Assembly (NCBI GenBank): GCA_039193455.1
Contig: JBCCWO010000015.1
Location: 23,174 to 87,173 of the forward strand
Origin: JBCBGF01 sp039193455
Lineage (GTDB): Bacteria > Pseudomonadota > Alphaproteobacteria > Rhodobacterales > Rhodobacteraceae
DNA: 64,000 bases
Direction of reading: 5' to 3'
Part shown: one piece after another, positions 35,621 through 43,751 of the stretch
How positions within the stretch are numbered: the stretch's first letter is position 1
Layout of the letters: each line of letters starts with the position of its first letter
Notes under the pieces: model-generated
The model's database searches: none
The model's input: only the letters and a program-made list of their open reading frames with translations
Told to the model about the DNA's origin: nothing
Program-made: the position numbers and the translations under genes

Positions 35621-36559
35621 CCAGGGCATCCGCGCCTTTGCCGGGCCCACGATCAGGTCGGTAAGCAGCGGCCGCAGACGGGCGGCCACCTGTTCGGGCA
35701 TGTCATGCAGCACGCCGCGGCGCGCGATCAGGGAAATCGTGCGCGCCATCGGCGCCATCGGCAGCGCGATCACATCCACCTTGTCGCGGAACCGGCCCGC
35801 GCGCAGGTAGCCCAGCGGCGTCATGATCGACCACCCTGCCCCGGCGGCAACCATGGCGAGGATGGCGTGATAGCTGTCGAGCTCGAACCTGTGGTCGAGC
35901 GTCAGGTTCTGCCGCGCCAGGTGTGCTGCAATCTGGCGTCCCATCAGGTGGCGCTTGGTGTAGCGGATCAGCGGCATGGGGCGGAGTGTGGCGAGCGGAT
36001 CCCCCGCCCCGTCGAGCGCGCCTTTGGGAACGGCGGCGATGAACGGCTCTTCCAGCAGCGGGTGCACCTCGGCCCAGCTGCTCGCGGCGGTGGTTTCGGC
36101 GGCGACGATCACGTCGAGAACACGGGTTTCCAACAGATCGTACAGGCGGTGGCTCGCGCCGGTTTCCAGCAGGAAGCGGGTGCCGGTCAGCGTATCGCCC
36201 ATCTCGGCCAGAAGCTGGGGCGTCACGTCGGCATCGAAATCCTCGATCATGCCAAGGTTGAAGCGGGACAGGCGCGACAGGTCATTCATCGCCAACTCGG
36301 CCCGCGCTTCAGCAGCTTCGTTGAGGATCGTTTGCGCCCGCAGCAGGAACACGCCGCCCGCGGGCGTCAGCGCAAGGGGGCGCGCGCTGCGATCGACGAG
36401 GCGGGTGCCGAGGGCGTTTTCAAGATTGCTGAGTTGTTGGCTGATTGCCGAGGGCGAGGCATCCAGGCGGCGCGCGGCGGCAGAGATCGAACGCTCTTCG
36501 GCGGTGGCGGCAAATACCTCGACCCCCCAGAGGGTGATCTTGCCCGGCGCGTCGACCAT
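35594..36559 (-). CDS. LysR family transcriptional regulator
   Basis: A 321-residue LysR protein: HTH GVEVFAATAEERSISAAARR and SPSAISQQLSNLENALGTRL, then effector domain from RFNLGMIEDFDADVTPQ. The start at 36559 (MVDAPGKITLWG) fits; a frame from 36688 would run into phaR. It is convergent with the DegT gene and is the nearest candidate regulator of the ABC/ligase/aminotransferase cluster, although it is not divergent from any of those promoters. Confidence 0.9.
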   Translation of the reverse strand: MVDAPGKITLWGVEVFAATAEERSISAAARRLDASPSAISQQLSNLENALGTRLVDRSARPLALTPAGGVFLLRAQTILNEAAEARAELAMNDLSRLSRFNLGMIEDFDADVTPQLLAEMGDTLTGTRFLLETGASHRLYDLLETRVLDVIVAAETTAASSWAEVHPLLEEPFIAAVPKGALDGAGDPLATLRPMPLIRYTKRHLMGRQIAAHLARQNLTLDHRFELDSYHAILAMVAAGAGWSIMTPLGYLRAGRFRDKVDVIALPMAPMARTISLIARRGVLHDMPEQVAARLRPLLTDLIVGPAKARMPWLGDGLRVL

Positions 36560-36590
36560 GCGCGGCCCCCCCGGCCCGCTCCGCCGCGGG

Positions 36591-37145
36591 CTATTTGCCC
36601 ATCTTCGACAGTTGCGCCTGAAGCTCGGCAAGCTGGCGCTTGATCGTATCAAGATCGCCTTCCTTGTCGTCGTCCTCGTCCGGCGCATCGGGCGCGGACC
36701 AGCCCGACATCCCGCCGGTCATCGCCTTGAGAAACGCCTCTTGCTGGGCGCGCATGGCGTCATAGCCAGGCATCGCAGCCATCGGGTTGGCCATGTTTTC
36801 GATCATCTTCGACTGGCCGTCGCGCAGCATCTCAAAGCTCATAGCAAGAAACTGCGGCACCACGGATTGCGCCTGGCTGGTATAGCTGCGCACCAGGTCG
36901 GTCAGCACGCCCAGCGGCAGCACGTTTTCGCCCCGGCTTTCATGTTCGGCGATGATCTGAAGCAGGTATTGCCGGGTCAGGTCGTCGCCCGATTTCAGAT
37001 CGACAATCTGCACCTCGCGCCCCTCGCGGATGAACGCGGCGATGTCTTCCAGCGTCACGTAATCGCTTGTCTCGGTGTTATACAGGCGCCGGCTGGCGTA
37101 ACGCTTGATCAGCAGCGGTGCAGGGCTGTCGGCCACGAGGCGCAC
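36591..37145 (-). CDS. phaR: PHB synthesis repressor PhaR
   Basis: DNA-binding sensor of poly-3-hydroxybutyrate (184 residues). The N-terminal PHB_acc_N domain reads LLIKRYASRRLYNTETSDYV and TLEDIAAFIREGREVQIVD; the C-terminal PHB-binding part has VPQFLAMSFEMLRDGQ, and an acidic linker leads to a final leucine-rich helix. PhaR represses the phasin gene and itself and is released when it binds nascent granules. An inverted repeat with TGC elements lies just upstream of its start. Confidence 0.95.
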   Translation of the reverse strand: MRLVADSPAPLLIKRYASRRLYNTETSDYVTLEDIAAFIREGREVQIVDLKSGDDLTRQYLLQIIAEHESRGENVLPLGVLTDLVRSYTSQAQSVVPQFLAMSFEMLRDGQSKMIENMANPMAAMPGYDAMRAQQEAFLKAMTGGMSGWSAPDAPDEDDDKEGDLDTIKRQLAELQAQLSKMGK

Positions 37146-37153
37146 CTCCCGGA

Positions 37154-37197
37154 TTTTTTCGCAGTGCAGCGCAGCTTACGGCGTTGCAGCGAAAAAA
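37154..37197 (-). promoter_or_regulatory. Probable PhaR operator at phaR promoter
   Basis: TTTTTTCGC (37154-37162) and GCGAAAAAA (37189-37197) form a 9-bp inverted repeat enclosing several TGCAGC/GCTGC elements, ending about nine bases before the phaR start. PhaR of Paracoccus-type bacteria recognises TGC-rich palindromes, and autoregulation is known. Confidence 0.7.
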
Positions 37198-37221
37198 GAA
37201 AGGGCGTGCAGACGCGCCACG

Positions 37222-37249
37222 AAAAAGGGCGGGCCCGAAGGACCCGCCC
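37222..37249 (-). terminator. Intrinsic terminator of the phasin gene
   Basis: On the minus strand GGGCGGG pairs with CCCGCCC around a loop containing TTCG, followed directly by TTTTT. It lies 56 bases after the phasin stop and before the phaR promoter. Confidence 0.9.
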
Positions 37250-37304
37250 AAGATGATGCCAGCAGGGAGGACGCTGACAATCGTAACTCGTTACCCCACC
37301 GTTA

Positions 37305-37754
37305 TTACTTGGCGGCGGCAGTGGCCTTCTTGGCAGCTGCGGTGACGTCAGCCGTTGCTTTCTTGACAGCAGCGGTTGCGTCTTCCGAGATATCTTTGCC
37401 AGCGGCGAGCATCAGCTCAACCGTTTCCATCTGCACTTTCTTGGCAACCTCGGCGAAGGCAGCCATGTTTTCAGCAGCCATTTCAGCCTGAGCCGAAGCG
37501 AAATCGGTCATGGCCTTGCCGTAATCGGCGGGCTCGTCCTTGACGGTGGCCACAACGCCCATCTTGCCGATGGTGTCTTTGGTCCACTTCGAAGAAATCT
37601 CGGTCGACTTTTCAGCGGCTTCCAGAGCCACTTTCGACATCTTCTCAGCAAGCGACGCCTGAGTTTTGTAGGCTTCCTGCATGGCGGTCGTATCGACCGG
37701 GAATGCGCCCATCATGTCTTTGAACACTTTTGTGTAATCCTGTGCTTTAGCCAT
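37305..37754 (-). CDS. phaP: Phasin
   Basis: PHB granule-associated amphipathic protein (149 residues) that coats granules and controls their number and size. The sequence is almost entirely helical, Ala/Lys/Glu-rich and cysteine-free: YTKVFKDMMGAFPVDTTAM at the N-terminus matches phasin_2-type proteins, and the C-terminus is an AAAKKATAA-type tail as in many phasins. A good ribosome-binding site (GGAGAG) precedes the ATG. It has its own promoter with a perfect palindrome (37842-37864) and an intrinsic terminator. Confidence 0.93.
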   Translation of the reverse strand: MAKAQDYTKVFKDMMGAFPVDTTAMQEAYKTQASLAEKMSKVALEAAEKSTEISSKWTKDTIGKMGVVATVKDEPADYGKAMTDFASAQAEMAAENMAAFAEVAKKVQMETVELMLAAGKDISEDATAAVKKATADVTAAAKKATAAAK

Positions 37755-37841
37755 AGTCTCTCTCCTGAGCTATCCTGCGGGACGGCCCCGCTTTCTGCGA
37801 CTGCAAACTATATGCCTGCTGCGGTGCGGCATTTCAAGGTC

Positions 37842-37864
37842 TTTTTGCTGCAATGCAGCAAAAA
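37842..37864 (-). promoter_or_regulatory. Perfect palindrome, probable PhaR operator for phaP
   Basis: TTTTTGCTGCA and TGCAGCAAAAA form an 11-bp perfect inverted repeat around a single base, about 90 bases upstream of the phasin start. It has the CTGC/GCAG core expected for PhaR. Confidence 0.8.
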
Positions 37865-37890
37865 TTATTTTGGGCAGTAATTTAAGGGGC

Positions 37891-39696
37891 TTAGGCGGCG
37901 CTTACATAGGTGCCGGGGGCCGGTGCGAGCGTTTTATGTCCGCCTTCCCCGGGCACGCGGGCGGGAATCCTTTTACCAGACCGCTTGGACAACCAGCCTT
38001 CCCACCGGGGCCACCAAGAGCCCTGGTTGAACGTCGCCGTCTTTTGCCAGGCCTCGGGCGCGAGGCTCAGGTCTTCGTTGGTGTAGTGGCCGTATTTCTT
38101 CTTCGCCGGGGGGTTCACGATACCGGCGATATGGCCGGACTCGGACAGGATGAACATCTTGGAGCGTGACCCCATCTGACGCACGCCGGTGTAGCTCGCC
38201 TTCCAGGCGGCGATGTGATCGGTCTCGCACGCGATGGCGCAGACGGGTACTTTGACGTCGGTCAGCGCAACGGTTTCACCGCAGATCGGGAAGCCCGAGG
38301 TGGCGAACTTGTCGGCCTGGCAAAGGCCGCGCAGGTATTCCACCGACATCCGCGCAGGCAGGTTGGTTCCATCGCCGTTCCAATAGAGCAGGTCAAAGGC
38401 CGGGGGGCTTTCGCCCATCATATAGCTGCGGATCGCCGGGCCGTAGACCAGATCGTTGGAGCGCAGATAGCTGAACGTGCGGCTCATGAAGAACGAGTCG
38501 AGGATGCCCGTCTCGGACACCTCGCGTTCGATGGCATCCACGAAATCGTCATCAAGGAACACGCCGACCTCGCCCTGATCCGAAAAGTCGGTGAGCGTGG
38601 TAAAGAGCGTCGCGGATTTGACCGACTTGTCGCCGCGCTTTTCCATCAGCGCGAGCGTGAGCGACAGCGTCGTGCCCGCGATGCAATAGCCGATCGTGTT
38701 GATCTTGTCCTGTCCGGTGATCGCCTTCACTTCGCGGATCGCGGTGAGGTAGCCGTCCTCGACATAGTCGTCCATGCCGACGTCGGCATAGCTCGGGTCG
38801 GGGTTCTTCCAGCTGACCACGAACAGGGTATAGCCCTGGTCGACGATCCACTTGATCAGGCTGTTCTTCGGCTTGAGATCGAGGATGTAGTACTTGTTGA
38901 TCCAGGGCGGAAAAATCACCAGCGGCGTTTCGTGCACAGTCTCGGTGGTGGGGGCGTATTGGATCAGCTCGAACATGCGGTTGCGATAGACGACCGAGCC
39001 CTCGGTCGTGGCCAGGTTCTTGCCCACCTGGAACGCCTCTTTATCGGCCAGCGTGACGACCACATCGCCATCGTTGGCCTCGATATCGCGGACGAGGTTT
39101 TCGAGCCCCTGCACCAGGCTTTCGCCATCGGTTTCCACCGCGCGGCTGAGCGCCTCGGGGTTGGTACCCAGAAAGTTCGTGGGGCTGAACATGTCCACGA
39201 TCTGGCGGCTGAAATATTCGACGCGCTTCTTTTCCTTGGCGTCGAGCCCTTCGAGATCGCCAATCGCCTGTTCCATCGCCTCGGCATTCATAAGGTATTG
39301 TAGTTTAATGAAATTAAAGTAGGGATGGCTTTGCCACAGCGGGTTGGAAAAGCGCCGGTCGTCGGGTGTTTCGTCGGGCGGGGCGGCCAGTTTGCCCTGT
39401 GCCAGGGCCTGCTGCGCCTCGACATAGTGCTTCAGCGATTTGCCCCAAAAGCTGATCTGATGTTCGAGGATCTTTGACGGGTTCGACATCATCTCGGCCA
39501 TATAGGCGGCCGCGGCCTTCATGTAGAGATCCTGACCCGGGCCCTGCAAACTGGCCGGTACGGATTTCTTGCGCGAAAACGCCGCCACCAGACGGGATGA
39601 CAGCTCCTCCACTTTCGCCAGATTTTCGTTCAGTCGCTCCAGTTGTTCCGATTGCGCCGCTTCCGTTTCGGCGGCGTCTGTTTCTTTTGTTGTCAT
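37891..39696 (-). CDS. phaC: Class I poly(3-hydroxyalkanoate) synthase
   Basis: Polymerises 3-hydroxybutyryl-CoA into PHB at the granule surface (601 residues, class I size). The lipase-box-like nucleophile is GYCIAGTT (C338); the catalytic aspartate is in CAIACETDHIAAW and the histidine in LSESGHIAGIVNPP. ETPLVIFPPWINKYYILDL is the family core. The N-terminal 50 residues are charged and variable, as usual. It is divergent from the depolymerase gene phaZ, and the shared promoter region contains a third TGC-type inverted repeat. Confidence 0.97.
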   Translation of the reverse strand: MTTKETDAAETEAAQSEQLERLNENLAKVEELSSRLVAAFSRKKSVPASLQGPGQDLYMKAAAAYMAEMMSNPSKILEHQISFWGKSLKHYVEAQQALAQGKLAAPPDETPDDRRFSNPLWQSHPYFNFIKLQYLMNAEAMEQAIGDLEGLDAKEKKRVEYFSRQIVDMFSPTNFLGTNPEALSRAVETDGESLVQGLENLVRDIEANDGDVVVTLADKEAFQVGKNLATTEGSVVYRNRMFELIQYAPTTETVHETPLVIFPPWINKYYILDLKPKNSLIKWIVDQGYTLFVVSWKNPDPSYADVGMDDYVEDGYLTAIREVKAITGQDKINTIGYCIAGTTLSLTLALMEKRGDKSVKSATLFTTLTDFSDQGEVGVFLDDDFVDAIEREVSETGILDSFFMSRTFSYLRSNDLVYGPAIRSYMMGESPPAFDLLYWNGDGTNLPARMSVEYLRGLCQADKFATSGFPICGETVALTDVKVPVCAIACETDHIAAWKASYTGVRQMGSRSKMFILSESGHIAGIVNPPAKKKYGHYTNEDLSLAPEAWQKTATFNQGSWWPRWEGWLSKRSGKRIPARVPGEGGHKTLAPAPGTYVSAA

Positions 39697-39724
39697 CGGT
39701 AACTTTCCGAGTTATTTTGCAGGT

Positions 39725-39744
39725 GCAGCATTTTCGACTGCTGC
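39725..39744. promoter_or_regulatory. TGC-type inverted repeat between phaC and phaZ
   Basis: GCAGCA-N8-TGCTGC lies in the 124-base gap between the divergent phaC and phaZ genes. The arms match the cores of the repeats at the phaP and phaR promoters, so PhaR may also bind here. Confidence 0.6.
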
Positions 39745-39820
39745 TTCGATCATACTGTCGCAGGGTTCGGGGGGCAAAGCGACCAAATGAACCGGCGTGT
39801 CCTCGGTTAAGGAGTTTCCT

Positions 39821-41086
39821 GTGCGATATATGGTGACCTACGATCTCTACGAGACGATGCGCAACACCAACCAGTGGATGGGTGCATCGGCCCTCGCCAT
39901 GGCATCATATCCCGCGACAGGACTTGTCCCGAACCCGTTCTTTCAGCTTGTGGCCGCCTGGGGCGAAGTGACCGAGCGCAGCTTTGCGCGGATGGTTGCC
40001 AAGCCGGGCTGGGGCATCTCAAGCGTCGTGGCCGAAGATGGGCGCGACCATGTGGTGAGCGTTGAAGTCGACGTCAAACGCCCGTTCGGCGATCTGGTCC
40101 GGTTCGAGGTTGCCGGCCGCCCCGACAAGCCGCGGCGCATCCTGCTGGTGGCGCCGATGTCGGGGCACTATGCGACGCTCTTGCGGTCGACCGTGATGAG
40201 CCTTTTGCCCGATGCCGATGTCTGGGTGACCGACTGGCACAACGCCCGCGACATTCCGGTGAGCGAGGGCAAGTTCGATATCGAGGATTACACGCTCTAC
40301 CTGATGGATTTCATGCGGTTCCTCGGGCCCGATACCCATGTGATCGCGGTTTGCCAACCCGCACCGCTGGCATTGGCGGCGACCGCTTACCTTGCCGAGC
40401 TGGAGCCCGACGCCCAGCCCCGTACGCTGACCCTGATCGGCGGGCCGATCGACCCCGATGCGGCGCCCACGGACGTGACCGACTTTGGTCGCCGGGTGAC
40501 CATGGGACAGCTTGAACACCTGGCGCTACAGCGCGTGGGCTTCAAATATCCGGGCGTTGGAAGGATGGTCTATCCAGGTCTGGCGCAGCTGACCTCGTTC
40601 ATGTCGATGAATGCCGAGCGGCACAGCAAGGCTTTCTATGAACAGATGCTGCGCGTCGCCAAGGGCGAGTCGGGCGACAACGACAAGCACAACCGCTTCT
40701 ACGACGAATACCTGGCGGTGATGGACATGACGGCCGAGTTCTATCTGTCGACCGTCGAGCGGATCTTTAAAGAGCGTGAGATTGCGCGGAATGCCTTTGT
40801 GGTCGACGGCCACACCGTGGATCTGGGCAAGATCACCTCGGTCGCGGTCAAGACCGTCGAGGGCGAACAAGACGATATCAGCGCGCCGGGACAGTGCCTG
40901 GCGGCGCTGGACCTGTTGACCGGGCTGCCGGACGACAAGAAAGCCGCCCATATCGAACCCGGCGCCGGGCATTACGGGATCTTCGCGGGCAAGAGCTGGC
41001 GCAACAACATCCGCCCGCTGGTGCTGAACTTCATCGACGCGAATGCGGGCGGGAAGCGGCGGCGGCGGATCCAGGCGGTGACTTAG
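39821..41086 (+). CDS. phaZ: Intracellular polyhydroxyalkanoate depolymerase
   Basis: Mobilises stored PHB (421 residues). The N-terminus YMVTYDLYETMRNTNQWMG and the segment LVAPMSGHYATLLRSTV are typical of intracellular PhaZ; the nucleophile is the cysteine in AVCQPAPLALAA, and the histidine is in EPGAGHYGIFAG. The GTG at 39821 is preferred because AAGGAG lies six bases upstream. About the last 75 codons exist a second time as a broken copy at 42092-42323. Confidence 0.95.
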   Translation: MRYMVTYDLYETMRNTNQWMGASALAMASYPATGLVPNPFFQLVAAWGEVTERSFARMVAKPGWGISSVVAEDGRDHVVSVEVDVKRPFGDLVRFEVAGRPDKPRRILLVAPMSGHYATLLRSTVMSLLPDADVWVTDWHNARDIPVSEGKFDIEDYTLYLMDFMRFLGPDTHVIAVCQPAPLALAATAYLAELEPDAQPRTLTLIGGPIDPDAAPTDVTDFGRRVTMGQLEHLALQRVGFKYPGVGRMVYPGLAQLTSFMSMNAERHSKAFYEQMLRVAKGESGDNDKHNRFYDEYLAVMDMTAEFYLSTVERIFKEREIARNAFVVDGHTVDLGKITSVAVKTVEGEQDDISAPGQCLAALDLLTGLPDDKKAAHIEPGAGHYGIFAGKSWRNNIRPLVLNFIDANAGGKRRRRIQAVT

Positions 41087-41093
41087 GGGCGGG

Positions 41094-41522
41094 TTACTCG
41101 CCTAGTCTTTGGCATCGCCCGTGGGCACGCGTCGGCATGGGCTGAGCAATAATCATATAGTACGTTGCAACAACGACCGCGCGCATGTCGGACTTCTGTA
41201 TGGTCAACTGATAGTCGACAAATCGTTCCGATAAGCGATTGTCTATCTTCTGCAACATCGACCTCGGTACGTTCTCAAATCGCCAGGTCAACCGCAGTCG
41301 ATCATCTGTGTTGGAGTCGATTTTTGCGAATTGTCTCCCACGATCGAGCGGTCTTCGCACACTGTCGTCAACCAAGGCACGATCCGAAAACTCGCTCAGG
41401 ACGAACGTTATGTCAGTTGGCAACTGAAAGCCGCTTTCAGGAAAGTTGCAGATATAGCGCTCGGCTGCGACCAGGGTGGGCGTCAGGCATAGGATGATGG
41501 CGCAAGAAAGAAGGCTTTTCAT
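41094..41522 (-). CDS. Small secreted protein, copy 1 of a duplicated pair
   Basis: A 142-residue protein with signal peptide MKSLLSCAIILCLTPTLVAA. The mature part has two cysteines (ICNFPE near the start, RCQRLGE at the end) that could form a disulfide, and motifs LSEFSDRALVDDSVRRPLDRG and VDYQLTIQKSD. The family is not recognised. It is paralogous to 42331-42759 with the same length; the ends are identical while the middles differ. It is convergent with phaZ, seven bases apart. Confidence 0.65.
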   Translation of the reverse strand: MKSLLSCAIILCLTPTLVAAERYICNFPESGFQLPTDITFVLSEFSDRALVDDSVRRPLDRGRQFAKIDSNTDDRLRLTWRFENVPRSMLQKIDNRLSERFVDYQLTIQKSDMRAVVVATYYMIIAQPMPTRAHGRCQRLGE

Positions 41523-41543
41523 CTGTGGAATCCTTGAAAAACT

Positions 41544-42080
41544 CTACTGAGCAATGACCAATATGCTAGCGCCACCAAGAGAGTTTCGCAAAAACCTATG
41601 CGCTTCCAATCGGTTGACCTGTCTGGGATGTGCTTTCTTGGTGAACAATGTCCGAGGCACCCGCAAAACTATCAAGAAACCAACAACGATCGGATACCAG
41701 ATGATTTGTACTGGTAAGCCATAGGAACAGCGCCGGGCCGCGCGCACGGACTTGAGCGTCGCGCTGAAACCGCAGCGGCATTGCAGGACGCGGGCTTGGC
41801 GCACGAGAACTTCCGGGCCCAGCGCCATCTCCATCACCAGACCCAGTGTCTCTGCGCGGGCGATCACTTCATTTGCGACCATCCCGCCGATCGACAGACA
41901 CCACAAAGAAATGCGCGAGGGTGCTGTGTCGAGGATGGCGATGGCGATCTCTTCGATTGTCTCAACCGCAGTGATAGGCGCGTGATGGGTAGCGCGTATT
42001 GCCAATAAAGCGGCGATTTGCGGGCCAAAGGGTAGGACACCGCACATCATGCCCGGCGCGAAAACAATCGGCTCAGACAC
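41544..42080 (-). pseudogene. Decayed copy of the alpha/beta hydrolase at 43043-43747
   Basis: The first ~75 codons match the intact hydrolase (EPIVFAPGMMCG versus EPLVFLPGMMCD; nucleophile region LWCLSIGGMV versus LCGLSMGGIV). A large in-frame deletion follows (VIARA jumps to ETLGLVMEMAL), and the C-terminal third, including the catalytic His region, is missing; the frame instead runs into a segment (YPIVVGFLIVLRVPR) that is non-coding upstream of the second secreted-protein copy. It retains a 178-codon frame but is surely non-functional as a hydrolase. Confidence 0.8.
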
Positions 42081-42091
42081 GGTGTTACAGG

Positions 42092-42323
42092 CAGGCAGAG
42101 GCGCGCAACACGATATCAGTGCGCCAGGACAGTGCCTGGCGGCGCTGGACCTTATGATCGGGCTTCTGGACGACGCGAAAGCCGTCCATGTCGAACCGGG
42201 TACCGGTCGTTACGGTATCTTCGCCGGAAAGAACTGGCGCAACGACATCCGCCCGCCGTGCTAAACTTCATCGACGCAGATGCGGGCGGGAAACGGCGGC
42301 GGCGGATCCAAGCGGTGACTTAG
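42092..42323 (+). pseudogene. Broken second copy of the phaZ 3' end
   Basis: Nucleotide and protein match to phaZ codons from about EQDDISAPGQCLAALDLL to the stop. A one-base deletion after NDIRPP shifts the frame, with AVLNFIDADAGGKRRRR continuing in another frame. There is no start codon or promoter of its own. It marks the left end of the second unit of a tandem duplication. Confidence 0.88.
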
Positions 42324-42330
42324 GGGCGGG

Positions 42331-42759
42331 TTACTCGCCTAGTCTTTGGCATCGCCCGTGGGCACGCGTGACTTCTTGCTGAGCACCTACAACGTAGTTT
42401 GTCACTACAACCACGGCGGACATGTCTGACTTTTGGACCGTCAACTGATAGTCCAAGAAATGGCGTGGAATCGGGTGGGATATCCTGCGCAGCATTGGTC
42501 TCGGTACATCCTCGAAGCGCCAAGTAATGCGCAGGCGTTCGATTGTATCGGCGTCAACGTCGCCGAAGTGCCGCCCGCGTTCGAGGGGCCTGCGAACACT
42601 GTCGTCGATCATTACTCGATCGGAAAACTCGTTCATAACAAGTTTAACGTCCGTCGGTATCTGAAGCTTACTCTCTGGAAAGACGCAGTTCAGCCGTTCG
42701 GCCGCTACAATGGTCGGCACTACACAGAGGACTACAGCGAAAGAAAGAAGTTTTTTCAT
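42331..42759 (-). CDS. Small secreted protein, copy 2 of a duplicated pair
   Basis: A 142-residue paralogue of 41094-41522: signal peptide MKKLLSFAVVLCVVPTIVAA, then LNCVFPESKLQIPTDVKLV, MNEFSDRVMIDDSVRRPLERG, LDYQLTVQKSD and the identical end TRAHGRCQRLGE. The start at 42759 aligns with copy 1; the frame extends upstream only through non-coding sequence. Conservation of length and cysteines despite many changes suggests both copies stayed under selection after duplication. Function unknown. Confidence 0.65.
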   Translation of the reverse strand: MKKLLSFAVVLCVVPTIVAAERLNCVFPESKLQIPTDVKLVMNEFSDRVMIDDSVRRPLERGRHFGDVDADTIERLRITWRFEDVPRPMLRRISHPIPRHFLDYQLTVQKSDMSAVVVVTNYVVGAQQEVTRAHGRCQRLGE

Positions 42760-43042
42760 GTTTGCGTTCCCGAATTGAACTTTAGTGGGCAATGTCCAAT
42801 ACGCTATCGCCGCAAAAAGAGTTCCGCAAAAACTTACGCGCTTCCCGAGTGTTAACCGTTCTTGCTGTGCTTTCTTGGCGAACAATGACCGTGGCACCCG
42901 CAAGACTATCAAAGAACCAACAACGATCGGATACCGGATGAATTGTGCTGGCAAGCTAAGGGAACAGCGCATCAGAATTGTCTGATTGAAACGGGGCTGC
43001 GGAAACTCTCTGCCTCACCCCGCTCCCCTCGCCGGAAGCGCA
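42760..43042. other. Intergenic segment homologous to 41544-41730
   Basis: This 283-base stretch between the second secreted-protein gene and the hydrolase stop contains sequence matching the 3' part of the decayed hydrolase frame (for example ACCAACAACGATCGGATACC occurs in both). It is the un-deleted version of the region upstream of the small secreted protein. No gene is recognised. Confidence 0.6.
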
Positions 43043-43747
43043 TCAAAGCAAGGGTCTCGCCAACCACCGCTCCAGCGCCGCTGCCACCTCATCCGGTGTC
43101 TCGAGCGTCGGCAGATGCCCGGCCCCGTCGATCACCACCAGGTCCGCGCCCGGGATCATCGCCGCCATCAGCTCATGCCGCGAGACGGGGCAGAGCTGGT
43201 CGTGGCGGCCGCAGAGGATCAGCGTGGGGGCGCGCACGGATTTGAGCGTGGCGCTGAAATCCGGGCGACGTTGCAGGGCGCGGGATTGGCGGACGAAAAC
43301 ATCCGGGCCCAGCGCCAGCGCCATCTCCATCACCAGATCCAGTGTCTCGGCGCGGGCGGGTCCGGGGGCGAGGTAGTTGGGCTTCATCTCGTCGCGCATG
43401 ATCTCGGCCAGGCGGCCTGCGCGCGCGCCGACGATCTGGGGTTCGCGCAGGGCGGCCTTCTCAGGAATTTCGGGCAGGAAGTTGGTATCGAGCAGCGCAA
43501 GGCGCGTCACGCGGTCGGGCGCGCGGGCGATCACCTCCATCGCAACGATCCCGCCCATCGACAGACCGCAGAGCGCAAAGCGCGGCGGCGCCGTGTCGAG
43601 GATCGCGGCGGCGATATCCTCAATCGTCTCGCCTGTGGTGATCGGCGCATGATGGATCGCATGCGTGGCCGAAAGCGCGGCGGTTTGCGGGCCAAAGAGC
43701 CGGGCATCGCACATCATGCCCGGCAGGAAGACAAGCGGCTCAGACAC
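43043..43747 (-). CDS. Alpha/beta hydrolase
   Basis: A 234-residue alpha/beta hydrolase: LVFLPGMMCDARLF carries the oxyanion region, FALCGLSMGGIVAMEV the nucleophile elbow (Ser in GLSMG), TLILCGRHDQLCP the aspartate, and GAGHLPTLETPDEV the histidine. It resembles 3-oxoadipate enol-lactonase/BioH-like esterases. The start is a GTG at 43747, matching the duplicated copy's start. It lies four bases after the MetE-like stop on the same strand and is probably the last gene of the LacI-associated operon. Confidence 0.87.
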   Translation of the reverse strand: MSEPLVFLPGMMCDARLFGPQTAALSATHAIHHAPITTGETIEDIAAAILDTAPPRFALCGLSMGGIVAMEVIARAPDRVTRLALLDTNFLPEIPEKAALREPQIVGARAGRLAEIMRDEMKPNYLAPGPARAETLDLVMEMALALGPDVFVRQSRALQRRPDFSATLKSVRAPTLILCGRHDQLCPVSRHELMAAMIPGADLVVIDGAGHLPTLETPDEVAAALERWLARPLL

Positions 43748-43751
43748 GGTG

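Noticed and set aside
41544..42080. Treating the 178-codon frame as an intact hydrolase gene
   Set aside because: Alignment by eye with the copy at 43043-43747 shows an internal deletion and loss of the C-terminal catalytic region.
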